A DNA stretch of 34,320 bases. Source: JBMSHD01 sp049416425 (GTDB lineage Bacteria > Pseudomonadota > Gammaproteobacteria > Francisellales > Francisellaceae). The stretch lies in assembly GCA_049416425.1 (NCBI GenBank), contig JBMSHD010000009.1, forward strand, positions 1-34,320, written 5' to 3'. Below are positions 23,129-30,832 of this stretch, piece by piece. The notes beneath the pieces were generated by a model that saw only the letters and a list, made by a program, of their open reading frames with translations, did no database searches and was not told the origin of the DNA. How positions within the stretch are numbered: position 1 is the first letter of the stretch; every line of letters begins with the position of its first letter. The translations under genes and the position numbers were made by a program.

Positions 23129-24270
23129 GAAAAATTCTGACTCTGATCATTCTGGTCATCATTGCCGCTGTAGCGTCATGGTATATTGTGCACATCCCGG
23201 CGTTGATCGTGTTGATTGTCTCAGGCTATATCATCAAGATGCCATTGTGGCTTTTTGTGCTGTTAGTGATTACAGCGTTATGTCTGCTTATTTTCATTAT
23301 CAGGTGTGGAGCGGTATTAATCGGCTCTCCGCGACAGTTCTTCTCATTCTGGCGCAGGCGTCGGTTTAAGAAATTTCAGGCATTGCTAAACAGCTGGATT
23401 AAAGATGATGCCATGGGCAATTCTGAGGTGATTCTTAAGAGCTATCGTTCGGCCTTTGGTAAAGACAGGCGATTCGGAGAAAGTTTATCAGCACTATACT
23501 GGAAGGCTCTGTTGGCGGAAGAAAAGTGGTCTCAACTATCAACGGCTCTGGAGATGAGTCAGCATCAAAAAACGCCATTGTGGCAGTACTATCACATTCA
23601 TTTGTTGGTAGGACAGCAAAGATATGAACAGGCGCTTGAGATGGTGAAGCAAATTGCCGACAAACGATCTGTCTTTGCGGCGATGACTGTTGAAATTCTC
23701 CTGGCTATGAAGCGGGATCAAGAAGCGCTGTCATTGATCAGTGAAGCCAGATTAAAATGGCCACAAGCTAAAATGGATGACCTGATTCATAAAGCCTTTG
23801 ATAATTGCCATGATCAGTCATCGGTGGCTTTTTTATGGCAACAGCTGGATAAGTCGATGCACAAGAGCACAAGCGTTATCTGTGCTTATGCATCGGCGTT
23901 AGAGCGAGTTGGGCTCCACAGCCAGGCATTGCATCTCATCAAAAAACAGCTGCCTGTTACCATAGATTACCAGATAGTCAGTACTCTGTTTCGCATTGTC
24001 GATGATGACGGCAGCTATAAACTGGTCAGGCAACATTATGATAAACAGTCATCTGTCGATGAGAAGCTGTGGCTTTTGATTTTATCCAGAGCGGTGATTT
24101 ATGAAGATTGGGGTTTTATCGCTGCACATATTCATGACTTTGAGCTCAAGTCCATCGATGACAAAGCCAGGCATCATATTATTGAGGCGATGTGGTGCGA
24201 GCATGAATCCATGCATAACAAGGCTAAGATGCTTTTGGATCATGCTCATGGTTTATTGCTTGCGCCCTAG
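23125..24270 (+). CDS. hemY: HemY, TPR-containing inner-membrane protein of the heme cluster
   Basis: 381 residues. Two N-terminal hydrophobic helices (about 4-28 and 38-65) are followed by the HemY_N motif region (GSPRQFFSFWRRRRFKKF) and then degenerate tetratricopeptide-type helical repeats to the C-terminus. This is the proteobacterial HemY, not the Gram-positive oxidase of the same name. It is coupled to hemX by an ATGA overlap (23125-23128). Its last 18 bases overlap the convergent FecCD permease gene. Its role is thought to lie in coordinating late heme synthesis. Confidence 0.88.
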   Translation: MRKILTLIILVIIAAVASWYIVHIPALIVLIVSGYIIKMPLWLFVLLVITALCLLIFIIRCGAVLIGSPRQFFSFWRRRRFKKFQALLNSWIKDDAMGNSEVILKSYRSAFGKDRRFGESLSALYWKALLAEEKWSQLSTALEMSQHQKTPLWQYYHIHLLVGQQRYEQALEMVKQIADKRSVFAAMTVEILLAMKRDQEALSLISEARLKWPQAKMDDLIHKAFDNCHDQSSVAFLWQQLDKSMHKSTSVICAYASALERVGLHSQALHLIKKQLPVTIDYQIVSTLFRIVDDDGSYKLVRQHYDKQSSVDEKLWLLILSRAVIYEDWGFIAAHIHDFELKSIDDKARHHIIEAMWCEHESMHNKAKMLLDHAHGLLLAP

Positions 24271-25233
24271 AGCATTGATCACCAGATAGATCAGAAAAGG
24301 CGCGCCGATTATCGAGGTGATGATGCCAACGGCGATGATCTGGGGATAGAGAATATTGATGGCGATAAATTGAGCGCTCATGAGCATTAATGCACCGATG
24401 ATCAGCGATGCCCAGATAAGCTCTTGCATCTTATTGCTTTTGAGCCACCAGCGGGCGATATGAGGTGAAACCAGTCCGATAAAGCCGATGGGGCCGGCGA
24501 TGGCAACGGTGGCGGCAATCAAGGGAGCAAGAAAACAGCAAAGGGTGATAAACAGCGCCTTGACGTTGAGTCCCATCAGTTCCGCTTCGGTTTCACCGAG
24601 GGCGAAAAGGTCGAATGCTTTGGCGTTTTTGTGCCCAAAAAGTAAAAACACGATAAGCATCGCCGCCATAAAACCGTCCTGCTGCCAGCTGATACTGCTA
24701 AATCCGCCAAACTGCCAGAGTACCATTCGTTGCAACAGATCACTACTGAGAAAACTCATCATCAAAGCGGTTGCTGCACTGAAAATGGCAGATATGCCGA
24801 CGCCCAGAAGAATGATAATGGCGATGTTATTAATCTGTTTAAAACTCAAAAGCACGATAAGAAAGAGCACAAGAACGGCGGCGGCTCCCAGTATTGATGC
24901 CAGATAGAAGTCGATAAAACCCGAGGAATTAACGTGCATGGATGATAACAGTAACACCAGCAAAAGCCCGACAAACTGACTGCCGCTTGAGATGCCAAGA
25001 ATACTGGCGTCGGCCAGTGGATTTTTTAAGAGCGTTTGTAAAATGGCGCCAGCCATGGCTAGGGCGCCGCCGACTAACAGACTTGCCAGTAGCATCGGCA
25101 AATGATACTGCCAGAATATCATGTGATCGATATCATCGGCGATAAAATAATAACCACCATGCCCAAAAAACGAGAAAAAAACAAAACAGATCAGGCTGAT
25201 GATGGCAAGAATCATGAACTTTTTATATTTCAT
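24253..25233 (-). CDS. FecCD/BtuC-family ABC transporter permease (iron-siderophore, heme or cobalamin)
   Basis: 326 residues, about nine to ten membrane helices. FecCD signatures are LLASLLVGGALAMAGAILQ, KNPLADASILGISSG, and GPIGFIGLVSPHIARW, the coupling region that contacts the ATPase. It imports metal chelates together with a periplasmic binding protein and an ATPase, neither of which is adjacent: the gene stands alone between hemY and minC. It converges on hemY with an 18-base overlap, and its start is about 95 bases from the divergent minC. Given two LbtU-like porins in the window, siderophore uptake is attractive but unproven. Confidence 0.88.
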   Translation of the reverse strand: MKYKKFMILAIISLICFVFFSFFGHGGYYFIADDIDHMIFWQYHLPMLLASLLVGGALAMAGAILQTLLKNPLADASILGISSGSQFVGLLLVLLLSSMHVNSSGFIDFYLASILGAAAVLVLFLIVLLSFKQINNIAIIILLGVGISAIFSAATALMMSFLSSDLLQRMVLWQFGGFSSISWQQDGFMAAMLIVFLLFGHKNAKAFDLFALGETEAELMGLNVKALFITLCCFLAPLIAATVAIAGPIGFIGLVSPHIARWWLKSNKMQELIWASLIIGALMLMSAQFIAINILYPQIIAVGIITSIIGAPFLIYLVINALGRKQ

Positions 25234-25248
25234 ATGTATCGATATGGC

Positions 25249-25277
25249 TTGAAAAAGCGCTCGAATTTCGTTATAAA
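25249..25277 (+). promoter_or_regulatory. Sigma70-type promoter of minCDE
   Basis: TTGAAA (25249-25254), a 17-base spacer and TATAAA (25272-25277) match the consensus at 10 of 12 positions. Just downstream AACGC and GCGTT (25277-25292) could form a small hairpin in the leader. The minC ATG is about 44 bases from the predicted start point. Confidence 0.6.
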
Positions 25278-25327
25278 ACGCATTATAGCGTTAAATCTGG
25301 CAAATGCCATAACTCAAGGATTAATAC

Positions 25328-26014
25328 ATGCAAAATGCATTTCAGTTGAAAGGCAGTCTGTTTACACTGAGCGTCCTGCAGGTTCTTAAAACATCGCTGT
25401 CAGAGCTTGAAAAGCAATTGACGGTTAAGATCAAACAGGTGCCACAATTTTTCAATAACACGCCGATGGTCATCGATCTTATGGCGGTGGAAGAACAAGT
25501 CGATGAGCTTTATATCGAGAAGCTCAATGCAATGTTGAAAAAACATACATTGTTGCCGGTGGGATATCGTCTTTCTGAGAGCGTGCTCATGCGGCGCCTG
25601 CAAAAATTGGGCTATCCAATATTCAAGGAAGGACGCAATCTGCCAGCACCAAAAACGGTGCCCGATAATGAGGAATGTCATTCAAAAAGCAGGTTGGTTG
25701 ACACTCGAATTCGCTCGGGTCAGCAGGTGATCGCTCAGACCGGAGATCTTATCATCACCTCATCGGTTAGCCCCGGTGTTGAGCTTTTAGCCGACGGTAA
25801 TATTCATGTCTATGGTACATTGAGAGGACGAGCGGTTGCCGGTTTAAGTGGCGATTCGTCTGCGCGTATCTTTTGTCGTCGACTTGAAGCGGATCTGATC
25901 TCCATTGCTGGTCAGTATCGTATCTTTGAAGAGCCCATTGCTCATACTGATGAATTTGCTAATGGCTATCAAATACAGCTAAAAGACGGTACAATCTTGG
26001 TCAGCCCGCTATAA
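25328..26014 (+). CDS. minC: Septum site-determining protein MinC
   Basis: Inhibitor of FtsZ polymerisation away from midcell. 228 residues: an N-terminal FtsZ-binding domain (about 1-105), a short linker and the C-terminal beta-helix (about 120-225). The beta-helix shows RSGQQVIAQTGDLII, GVELLADGNIHVYGTLRGRA and ARIFCRRLEADLISIAG, which bind MinD. AAGGA lies 8 bases before the ATG. It is the first gene of minCDE. Confidence 0.95.
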   Translation: MQNAFQLKGSLFTLSVLQVLKTSLSELEKQLTVKIKQVPQFFNNTPMVIDLMAVEEQVDELYIEKLNAMLKKHTLLPVGYRLSESVLMRRLQKLGYPIFKEGRNLPAPKTVPDNEECHSKSRLVDTRIRSGQQVIAQTGDLIITSSVSPGVELLADGNIHVYGTLRGRAVAGLSGDSSARIFCRRLEADLISIAGQYRIFEEPIAHTDEFANGYQIQLKDGTILVSPL

Positions 26015-26056
26015 TAAACAAAAAACGATTTACATTTATCAAAAGAGGTAGAGACT

Positions 26057-27025
26057 GTGAGCAATGAGTCCATGGCAGTAGAAGCAGTAGCCGGCAATCC
26101 TGATCGTGTTGCCGCTCAGGATATCGCTAAAGATGACAATAAGACCGATGAAGTCGCGAAAGTGACTGAATCTGAAAATGAGCCTCAGGCACAAGTCACG
26201 AAAAAGGTGAAAAAAGCAGAGATCATCGTCATCACCTCTGGAAAAGGAGGAGTGGGAAAGACCACAACCAGCGCCGCTGTCGCTCTTGGTCTGGCGCAAA
26301 AGGGGTTTAAAACCGTGGTGATCGACTTCGATGTTGGTCTTCGTAACCTCGATCTGGTCATGGGATGTGAGCGCCGAGTCGTTTATGATCTCATCAGTCT
26401 CGTCAATAAAGAGGCCAATATTCATCAGACGCTGATCAAAGACAAACGTTGCGATAAGTTATTTATTTTGCCGGCATCTCAGACTCGAGACAAGGATGCC
26501 TTGACCGAAGAAGGGGTCGAGGCAATCATCGATGAGCTGGCTTCCGAGTTTGACTATATTATCTGCGACTCTCCAGCCGGCATTGAAAAAGGAGCACTGA
26601 TGGCCATGCATCATGCCGATCAGGCGATTGTGGTGACCAATCCCGAAGTCTCCTCCGTGCGTGATTCGGATCGCATTTTAGGTGTCTTGGCCAGTAAGAC
26701 CAAGAAAGCCAAGGAAAGCGGTGTTGCGGTTCAAGCGCGTCTGTTAATCACACGTTATTCTCCTCAACGAGTCGTGTTGGGTGAAATGCTGTCACTTGAG
26801 GATGTTCAGGATGTGCTCTCTATTCCGCTTTTAGGCGTTATTCCCGAATCAAAGATGGTATTGCAGGCCTCAAACTCGGGTGTTCCTGTGACTGCCTACA
26901 GTGATAGTGATGCCGGTCAAGCCTATCTTGATGCCATCGATCGTTTTTTAGGGCAGGATAAACCACTGCGTTTTACCAGCGCAGAAAAGCCAGGATTTTT
27001 CAAAAGACTTTTTGGAGGTAAATAG
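26057..27025 (+). CDS. minD: Septum site-determining ATPase MinD with 52-residue N-terminal extension
   Basis: Membrane-cycling ATPase that recruits MinC and oscillates with MinE. The core has the deviant Walker A SGKGGVGKTT (residues 61-70), the DFDVGLRNLDLVMG switch I region, the CDSPAGIE Walker B, and the C-terminal amphipathic membrane-targeting helix PGFFKRLFGGK. The total is 322 residues. Usual MinD proteins begin two or three residues before the first strand (AEIIVITSG), so residues 1-52 are extra: polar, acidic then lysine-rich, with no fold evident. The GTG start is well supported by AAGAGG 8 bases upstream (26043-26048), and no good Shine-Dalgarno sequence precedes the core. Confidence 0.93.
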   Translation: MSNESMAVEAVAGNPDRVAAQDIAKDDNKTDEVAKVTESENEPQAQVTKKVKKAEIIVITSGKGGVGKTTTSAAVALGLAQKGFKTVVIDFDVGLRNLDLVMGCERRVVYDLISLVNKEANIHQTLIKDKRCDKLFILPASQTRDKDALTEEGVEAIIDELASEFDYIICDSPAGIEKGALMAMHHADQAIVVTNPEVSSVRDSDRILGVLASKTKKAKESGVAVQARLLITRYSPQRVVLGEMLSLEDVQDVLSIPLLGVIPESKMVLQASNSGVPVTAYSDSDAGQAYLDAIDRFLGQDKPLRFTSAEKPGFFKRLFGGK

Positions 27026-27327
27026 TGGGACTCTTTGATTATTTTAAGCGTAAGCCGCAAAAAACAAGTGCCGCCATTGCCAGAGAGAGACTGCAGATTA
27101 TTGTCTCGCATCAGCGCGCTCAGTTGACAGGAGCCGACAATAAGCCGGAATACATCGCAAAACTTCAGGCCGAAATTTTAGCCGTGATCAAAAAATATGT
27201 TCATGTGGCCAATGAGGATATTCATATCGAGCTTGACAATCAATCTGGACGTTCCGTTTTAGAGCTAAATGTCACCATTCCCGAACAGTCATCGGAAAAG
27301 GTGACCGATGAGGCCGTGAAGGCATAA
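27025..27327 (+). CDS. minE: Cell division topological specificity factor MinE
   Basis: Stimulates MinD ATPase and confines MinCD to the poles. 100 residues. N-terminal membrane/MinD-binding segment (GLFDYFKRK, then SAAIARERLQIIVSHQRA), followed by the dimerisation domain with YIAKLQAEILAVIKKYV and a beta-strand VLELNVTIPE. GTG start: TAGTG overlaps the minD stop by one base, with GGAGG upstream. Only 5 bases separate its stop from mlaF. Confidence 0.95.
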   Translation: MGLFDYFKRKPQKTSAAIARERLQIIVSHQRAQLTGADNKPEYIAKLQAEILAVIKKYVHVANEDIHIELDNQSGRSVLELNVTIPEQSSEKVTDEAVKA

Positions 27328-27332
27328 AGCGC

Positions 27333-28139
27333 ATGTCTGAATTTGCCGTTGAATTTGACAAAGTGGCATTCTATCGTCAAGGCAGATGCATTTATGAGAA
27401 CCTGAGCTGTCGAATTCCACGAGGTAAGATCACTGCCATTTTGGGACCTTCAGGCACGGGAAAGACGACGATGTTGCATTTGATTGGTCGACTTATCAAG
27501 GCAAAATCAGGGCAAATTAACGTGTTGAATAATCGCCTCGATAGATTGAAAAAAAACGAAATGCTTGCGTTGCGTCAGCGTATGGGCGTGCTGTTTCAAT
27601 CCGGTGCCTTGTTTTCACATTTAAGCGTCTATGACAATGTCGCCTTTCCTGTGCGTCAAAACAGTGATCTGTGTGAAGAGCTGATTCATACACTGGTGAT
27701 GATGAAGCTCGAGGCTGTTGGTCTTCGTGGTGCGCATAGGCTTATGCCCGCTGAACTATCAGGTGGTATGGCCAGACGTGTGGCCTTGGCACGTGCAATC
27801 GCATTGGATCCCGAAATTTTGATGTACGATGAACCGTTTACCGGTCAAGATCCTATCTCTTTGAAAGTTATCCTTGATCTGATCAAAACGCTTAATGATA
27901 CTCTGGGATTGACGTCAATCATTGTCTCGCATGATATCGAGGAGGTGCTCTCTATCGCCGATCATGTCATCGTTGTTGCCGATAGGCGCCTAGCCATAGA
28001 GGGTTCTTCAGCGGAGGTCTATAACAGCAAGGATCCCTTTATTCATCAATTTTTACATGGCGATAGTGACGGGCCGATTGCATTTCACTATCCATGTGAA
28101 TCCATGCATACCATGCTAAGCAATGGAGAGAGGCGATGA
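27333..28139 (+). CDS. mlaF: MlaF, ATPase of the phospholipid ABC transporter
   Basis: Powers MlaFEDB, which moves phospholipid between the inner and outer membrane to keep outer-membrane asymmetry. 268 residues. Walker A GPSGTGKTT (about 39-47), signature LSGGMARRVALARA, Walker B ILMYDEPFTGQDP with its glutamate, and H-loop VSHD. A weak GAAGG lies 10 bases before the ATG. It overlaps mlaE by ATGA and follows minE by 5 bases, so it is probably read through from the min promoter. Confidence 0.94.
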   Translation: MSEFAVEFDKVAFYRQGRCIYENLSCRIPRGKITAILGPSGTGKTTMLHLIGRLIKAKSGQINVLNNRLDRLKKNEMLALRQRMGVLFQSGALFSHLSVYDNVAFPVRQNSDLCEELIHTLVMMKLEAVGLRGAHRLMPAELSGGMARRVALARAIALDPEILMYDEPFTGQDPISLKVILDLIKTLNDTLGLTSIIVSHDIEEVLSIADHVIVVADRRLAIEGSSAEVYNSKDPFIHQFLHGDSDGPIAFHYPCESMHTMLSNGERR

Positions 28140-28903
28140 AATTTATCTCGATGCTCGGTCGTGCGGCGATTACGGCTACTGGTAATATTGGTGCCTGCAT
28201 GTTGCTGACCTTAGAGACGATCGCAGGTCGAGTCAAGATCAGACAGATCATACAGCAGGTCTATGCCTGTGGTGTCAATTCCGTTTTAATTATTCTGGTA
28301 TCGGGACTGTTTATCGGCTTTGTGCTGGCGCTTCAAGGCTTCTATACCCTGGCTAAATTCAGTGCTGAATCCGCTTTGGGACCGATGGTGGCGCTTAGCG
28401 TGATTCGAGAGCTTGGACCTGTGGTTACTGCCCTTTTGTTTGCTGGACGCGCCGGCAGTGCTCTGACCTCAGAGATTGGATTGATGAAAGCCACTGAGCA
28501 GCTATCGAGTCTTGATATGATGGGAGTGGATCCGGTTCGATTTATCCTGGCTCCCAGATTTTTTGGTGCCTTGATCAGTGTGCCTATTCTCACTATTTTA
28601 TTTTGCAGCATCGCCATCTGGGGAGGTTATCTCATTGGGGTCAAACTGCTTGGACTGTATAGTGGTACTTTCTGGGGCAATATGCAGTCATCGGTTTTAT
28701 TCTATCAGGATATCGTCAATGGTATGATCAAAAGTGCTGTATTTGGATTTGCCATAGCCATGGTTGCTTTGTACCAGGGATACAGTGCAAAGCCGAGCTC
28801 GGCAGGTATCGCCGAATCGACGACTAAAACCGTGGTTTACGCATCGCTTTTAGTGCTGGCGCTCGATTTTCTATTGACGGCGCTTATGTATAAGGGGATA
28901 TAA
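28136..28903 (+). CDS. mlaE: MlaE, permease of the phospholipid ABC transporter
   Basis: 255-residue inner-membrane permease with about five helices. The MlaE family core is clear: GLFIGFVLALQGFYTL, VIRELGPVVTALLFAGRAGSALTSEIG (the cytoplasmic coupling helix region that docks MlaF), and the TEQLSSLDMMGVDPVRF segment. It forms the MlaFEDB complex with its operon neighbours. The start overlaps the mlaF stop by four bases; mlaD begins two bases after its stop. Confidence 0.95.
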   Translation: MKFISMLGRAAITATGNIGACMLLTLETIAGRVKIRQIIQQVYACGVNSVLIILVSGLFIGFVLALQGFYTLAKFSAESALGPMVALSVIRELGPVVTALLFAGRAGSALTSEIGLMKATEQLSSLDMMGVDPVRFILAPRFFGALISVPILTILFCSIAIWGGYLIGVKLLGLYSGTFWGNMQSSVLFYQDIVNGMIKSAVFGFAIAMVALYQGYSAKPSSAGIAESTTKTVVYASLLVLALDFLLTALMYKGI

Positions 28904-28905
28904 AA

Positions 28906-29403
28906 ATGGATAAAAAACAGTATGAAATGATTGTCGGGATTTTCGTGTTGGCGGGAATGCTGGCGCTTGCTTTTCTGGCTTTGAAAGTTAGCGGCCTGTC
29001 GTATGGCAGCTTTAATCAAAAAAGTTATACTGTCACGGTCGAATTTAGCAATATCGGCAGTTTAAAAGCCGGTGCGGCCGTAAGAATCGCTGGCGTTGAA
29101 GTCGGCTCTGTCGAATCGGTTGATCTGTCTTCCAATTACAATGGTTTTGTGGCCGAGGTGAAACTTGCCATCAACCGCAAATTTGATAAAATTCCGTCCA
29201 GTTATTCGGCGGCAATTGAAACAAGTGGCATTCTGGGGGATAGTTTTGTGGCGCTGGCGCCGGCAATTGCCGATCTACCAGGGCTTTATGATGACGGATT
29301 TTTAAAAAATGGCAGCACCATTAGTGTCACCAATACGCAATCGGCATTAAATCTCAACGCATTGATCAACACCTTTGTCGCAGGGTCTGGAGATAAAAAA
29401 TGA
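28906..29403 (+). CDS. mlaD: MlaD, MCE-domain substrate-binding subunit
   Basis: 165 residues. One N-terminal membrane anchor (about 7-29: IVGIFVLAGMLALAFLAL) and one MCE domain (about 38-118: VEFSNIGSLKAGAAVRIAGVEVG...ETSGILGDSFVAL), then a short helical tail. MlaD hexamers sit on MlaFE in the periplasm and hold phospholipid in a hydrophobic pore. GGGGATAT before the ATG gives a serviceable ribosome binding site. The stop overlaps mlaC (ATGA). Confidence 0.95.
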   Translation: MDKKQYEMIVGIFVLAGMLALAFLALKVSGLSYGSFNQKSYTVTVEFSNIGSLKAGAAVRIAGVEVGSVESVDLSSNYNGFVAEVKLAINRKFDKIPSSYSAAIETSGILGDSFVALAPAIADLPGLYDDGFLKNGSTISVTNTQSALNLNALINTFVAGSGDKK

Positions 29404-30065
29404 TGAAAAAATTAATGATAACAAGCCTTGCCGGTTTGATCGTTTTTGGCGGTCAGCTGATGGTGGCTCCACTTTATGCCTCCACGGTGTCTTCGGTGAG
29501 TAAAACGTCCGATGCGCAAAATCCGGTAAATATGCTTAACGATTCCATTGTGAGAACACAGCAGACCCTGGTGAAAGAGGCGAAAGTATTTCAAGAAAAT
29601 CCCGCTAAACTCATCGCACTTATCGATGCCAATATCGTGCCGCATTTAAGCACCACGATTATCGCTCAGATTATTCTCGGTAAACAGCGCTGGCGTGAAG
29701 CCTCCAAGGCTGATCAAGATCAGTTTATTGCCCAGTTGACGAAAATGCTGGCTTATACGTACGCCTCGACGATTGCAAAAGCGGGTGACTATGAGGTCAG
29801 ATTAAATCCATTTGCCAACGATAGCTGGAAGCATGAGCGTCTGATCTATATAACCGGCAGCATTATCAATCTTACCAATAAATCCAGCTCTGCTATCAAT
29901 ATTTATCTGTTGAAGGATAAGCTTGGGGATTGGAAGATCTATGACATGTCTGTTGAGGGGGTGAGTATTCTTAAGAATCTAAAGGCGCAGTTTGAAGGAT
30001 TCAAGACCCTTAAAGCCGTCAATGAAGCGATCGAGAAAAAGAATGTCAAGCTTGAAGGTCAGTGA
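29400..30065 (+). CDS. mlaC: MlaC, periplasmic phospholipid-shuttle protein
   Basis: 221 residues with a Sec signal peptide (about 1-27, ending LYA). It carries phospholipid across the periplasm between the outer-membrane MlaA complex and MlaFEDB. The Tol-Tol-Ttg2/MlaC family is recognised by HLSTTIIAQIILGKQRWREAS, YASTIAKAGDYEVRL and GDWKIYDMSVEGVSILKNL. Two ATGs in tandem (29400 and 29403) are both possible starts. The 3' end overlaps mlaB by 23 bases. mlaA is not in the window. Confidence 0.94.
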   Translation: MMKKLMITSLAGLIVFGGQLMVAPLYASTVSSVSKTSDAQNPVNMLNDSIVRTQQTLVKEAKVFQENPAKLIALIDANIVPHLSTTIIAQIILGKQRWREASKADQDQFIAQLTKMLAYTYASTIAKAGDYEVRLNPFANDSWKHERLIYITGSIINLTNKSSSAINIYLLKDKLGDWKIYDMSVEGVSILKNLKAQFEGFKTLKAVNEAIEKKNVKLEGQ

Positions 30066-30354
30066 TGGTCATTGCTGGCAGATCGTCGGTGATTTGACGT
30101 TTGCTACGGTGATGAGCTGTTATAAGATTGCCCAACGCGAACGAATCAAACTCAGCAGTGACTGGGAGATTTGCTTTGGCAATGATCATTGCAATATCGA
30201 CAGTGCGGGTCTGTCTTTTATGATCGATAATGTCATCTATGCCGAAACAACCGGGATCAAGCTTAAATTTATCAATTTTAAAAGCGAGCGCCTGATGTCA
30301 CTGGCTGAGATTTACGGCGTCGATGAGATGATAAAATCGGTTATTGAGCGCTAA
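30043..30354 (+). CDS. mlaB: MlaB, STAS-domain subunit of the phospholipid transporter
   Basis: About 103 residues. A STAS-like domain (IVGDLTFATVMSCY...WEICFGNDHCNIDSAGLSFMIDNVIYAETTGIKLKF) that binds MlaF and stabilises the complex. The conserved Asp-Ser pair of STAS proteins is present (IDSAGL). The start at 30043 (MSSLKV) gives the family's usual length. Earlier in-frame ATGs at 29992 and 30022 lie deep inside mlaC and would add a basic, unrelated tail. A MITE follows seven bases after the stop. Confidence 0.85.
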   Translation: MSSLKVSDGHCWQIVGDLTFATVMSCYKIAQRERIKLSSDWEICFGNDHCNIDSAGLSFMIDNVIYAETTGIKLKFINFKSERLMSLAEIYGVDEMIKSVIER

Positions 30355-30361
30355 ATTAAAA

Positions 30362-30510
30362 GGCTCTTTTCGTGTTATTCGTAGAACCCCCTCCCTACCT
30401 CCCCCTTAACGCAATGGGGAGGAAACAAGCATTCCCTCCCCTTGGGATCAAGGGGAGGTTGGGTGGGGTTAGATAAACTATCATTTTCAATGAATGACAC
30501 TAAAGGAGCT
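30362..30510. mobile_element. MITE-like element, copy 3 (149 bp, minimal form)
   Basis: The shortest copy, lacking the inserts of the other two. The left end is GGCTCTTTT (30362-30370) and the right end AAAGGAGCT (30502-30510); 16 of the 21 terminal positions pair. The 8-bp target duplication AATTAAAA is perfect (30354-30361 and 30511-30518), and its first base is the last base of the mlaB stop codon. The core hairpin CCTCCCCTT, loop GGGATC, AAGGGGAGG is at 30435-30458. It has no coding sequence. It separates mlaB from ibaG, which adjoin in E. coli, and its hairpins could attenuate or terminate read-through. Confidence 0.9.
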
Positions 30511-30552
30511 AATTAAAAACATAAGTATTGAAAAAAAGAGGTTATAGAAACG

Positions 30553-30801
30553 ATGAACAAAGAAATGCTTAAATCACTGATTGAATCTAAATTGCCAGGC
30601 ACCACTGCTATCATTGATAGCGATGATAATGTCCATTTTGAAGCGATTGTTATCAGCGAGTCGTTTGCAGGTGTCGTCAGTAAGGTGAAGCAACAACAGA
30701 TGGTCTATGCTGTGATCAATGATTTTATCGCTTCCGGCGAGTTGCATGCCATTGCCATGAAAACTTATATACCCGAGACTTGGCAGAAGCTAGAAGTCTA
30801 G
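30553..30801 (+). CDS. ibaG: IbaG/BolA-family protein
   Basis: 82-residue BolA-like protein (class II KH-like fold) with IIDSDDNVHFEAIVISESF and the helix VKQQQMVYAVINDFI. BolA-family members bind monothiol glutaredoxins through a shared iron-sulfur cluster; IbaG in E. coli is encoded right after mlaB and affects acid stress and envelope. The genomic position supports ibaG rather than bolA. AAGAGG lies about 11 bases before the ATG. The next E. coli gene, murA, is not here. Confidence 0.88.
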   Translation: MNKEMLKSLIESKLPGTTAIIDSDDNVHFEAIVISESFAGVVSKVKQQQMVYAVINDFIASGELHAIAMKTYIPETWQKLEV

Positions 30802-30832
30802 TGGCTGGCCGATGAGAACTTAAGGAGCCATT

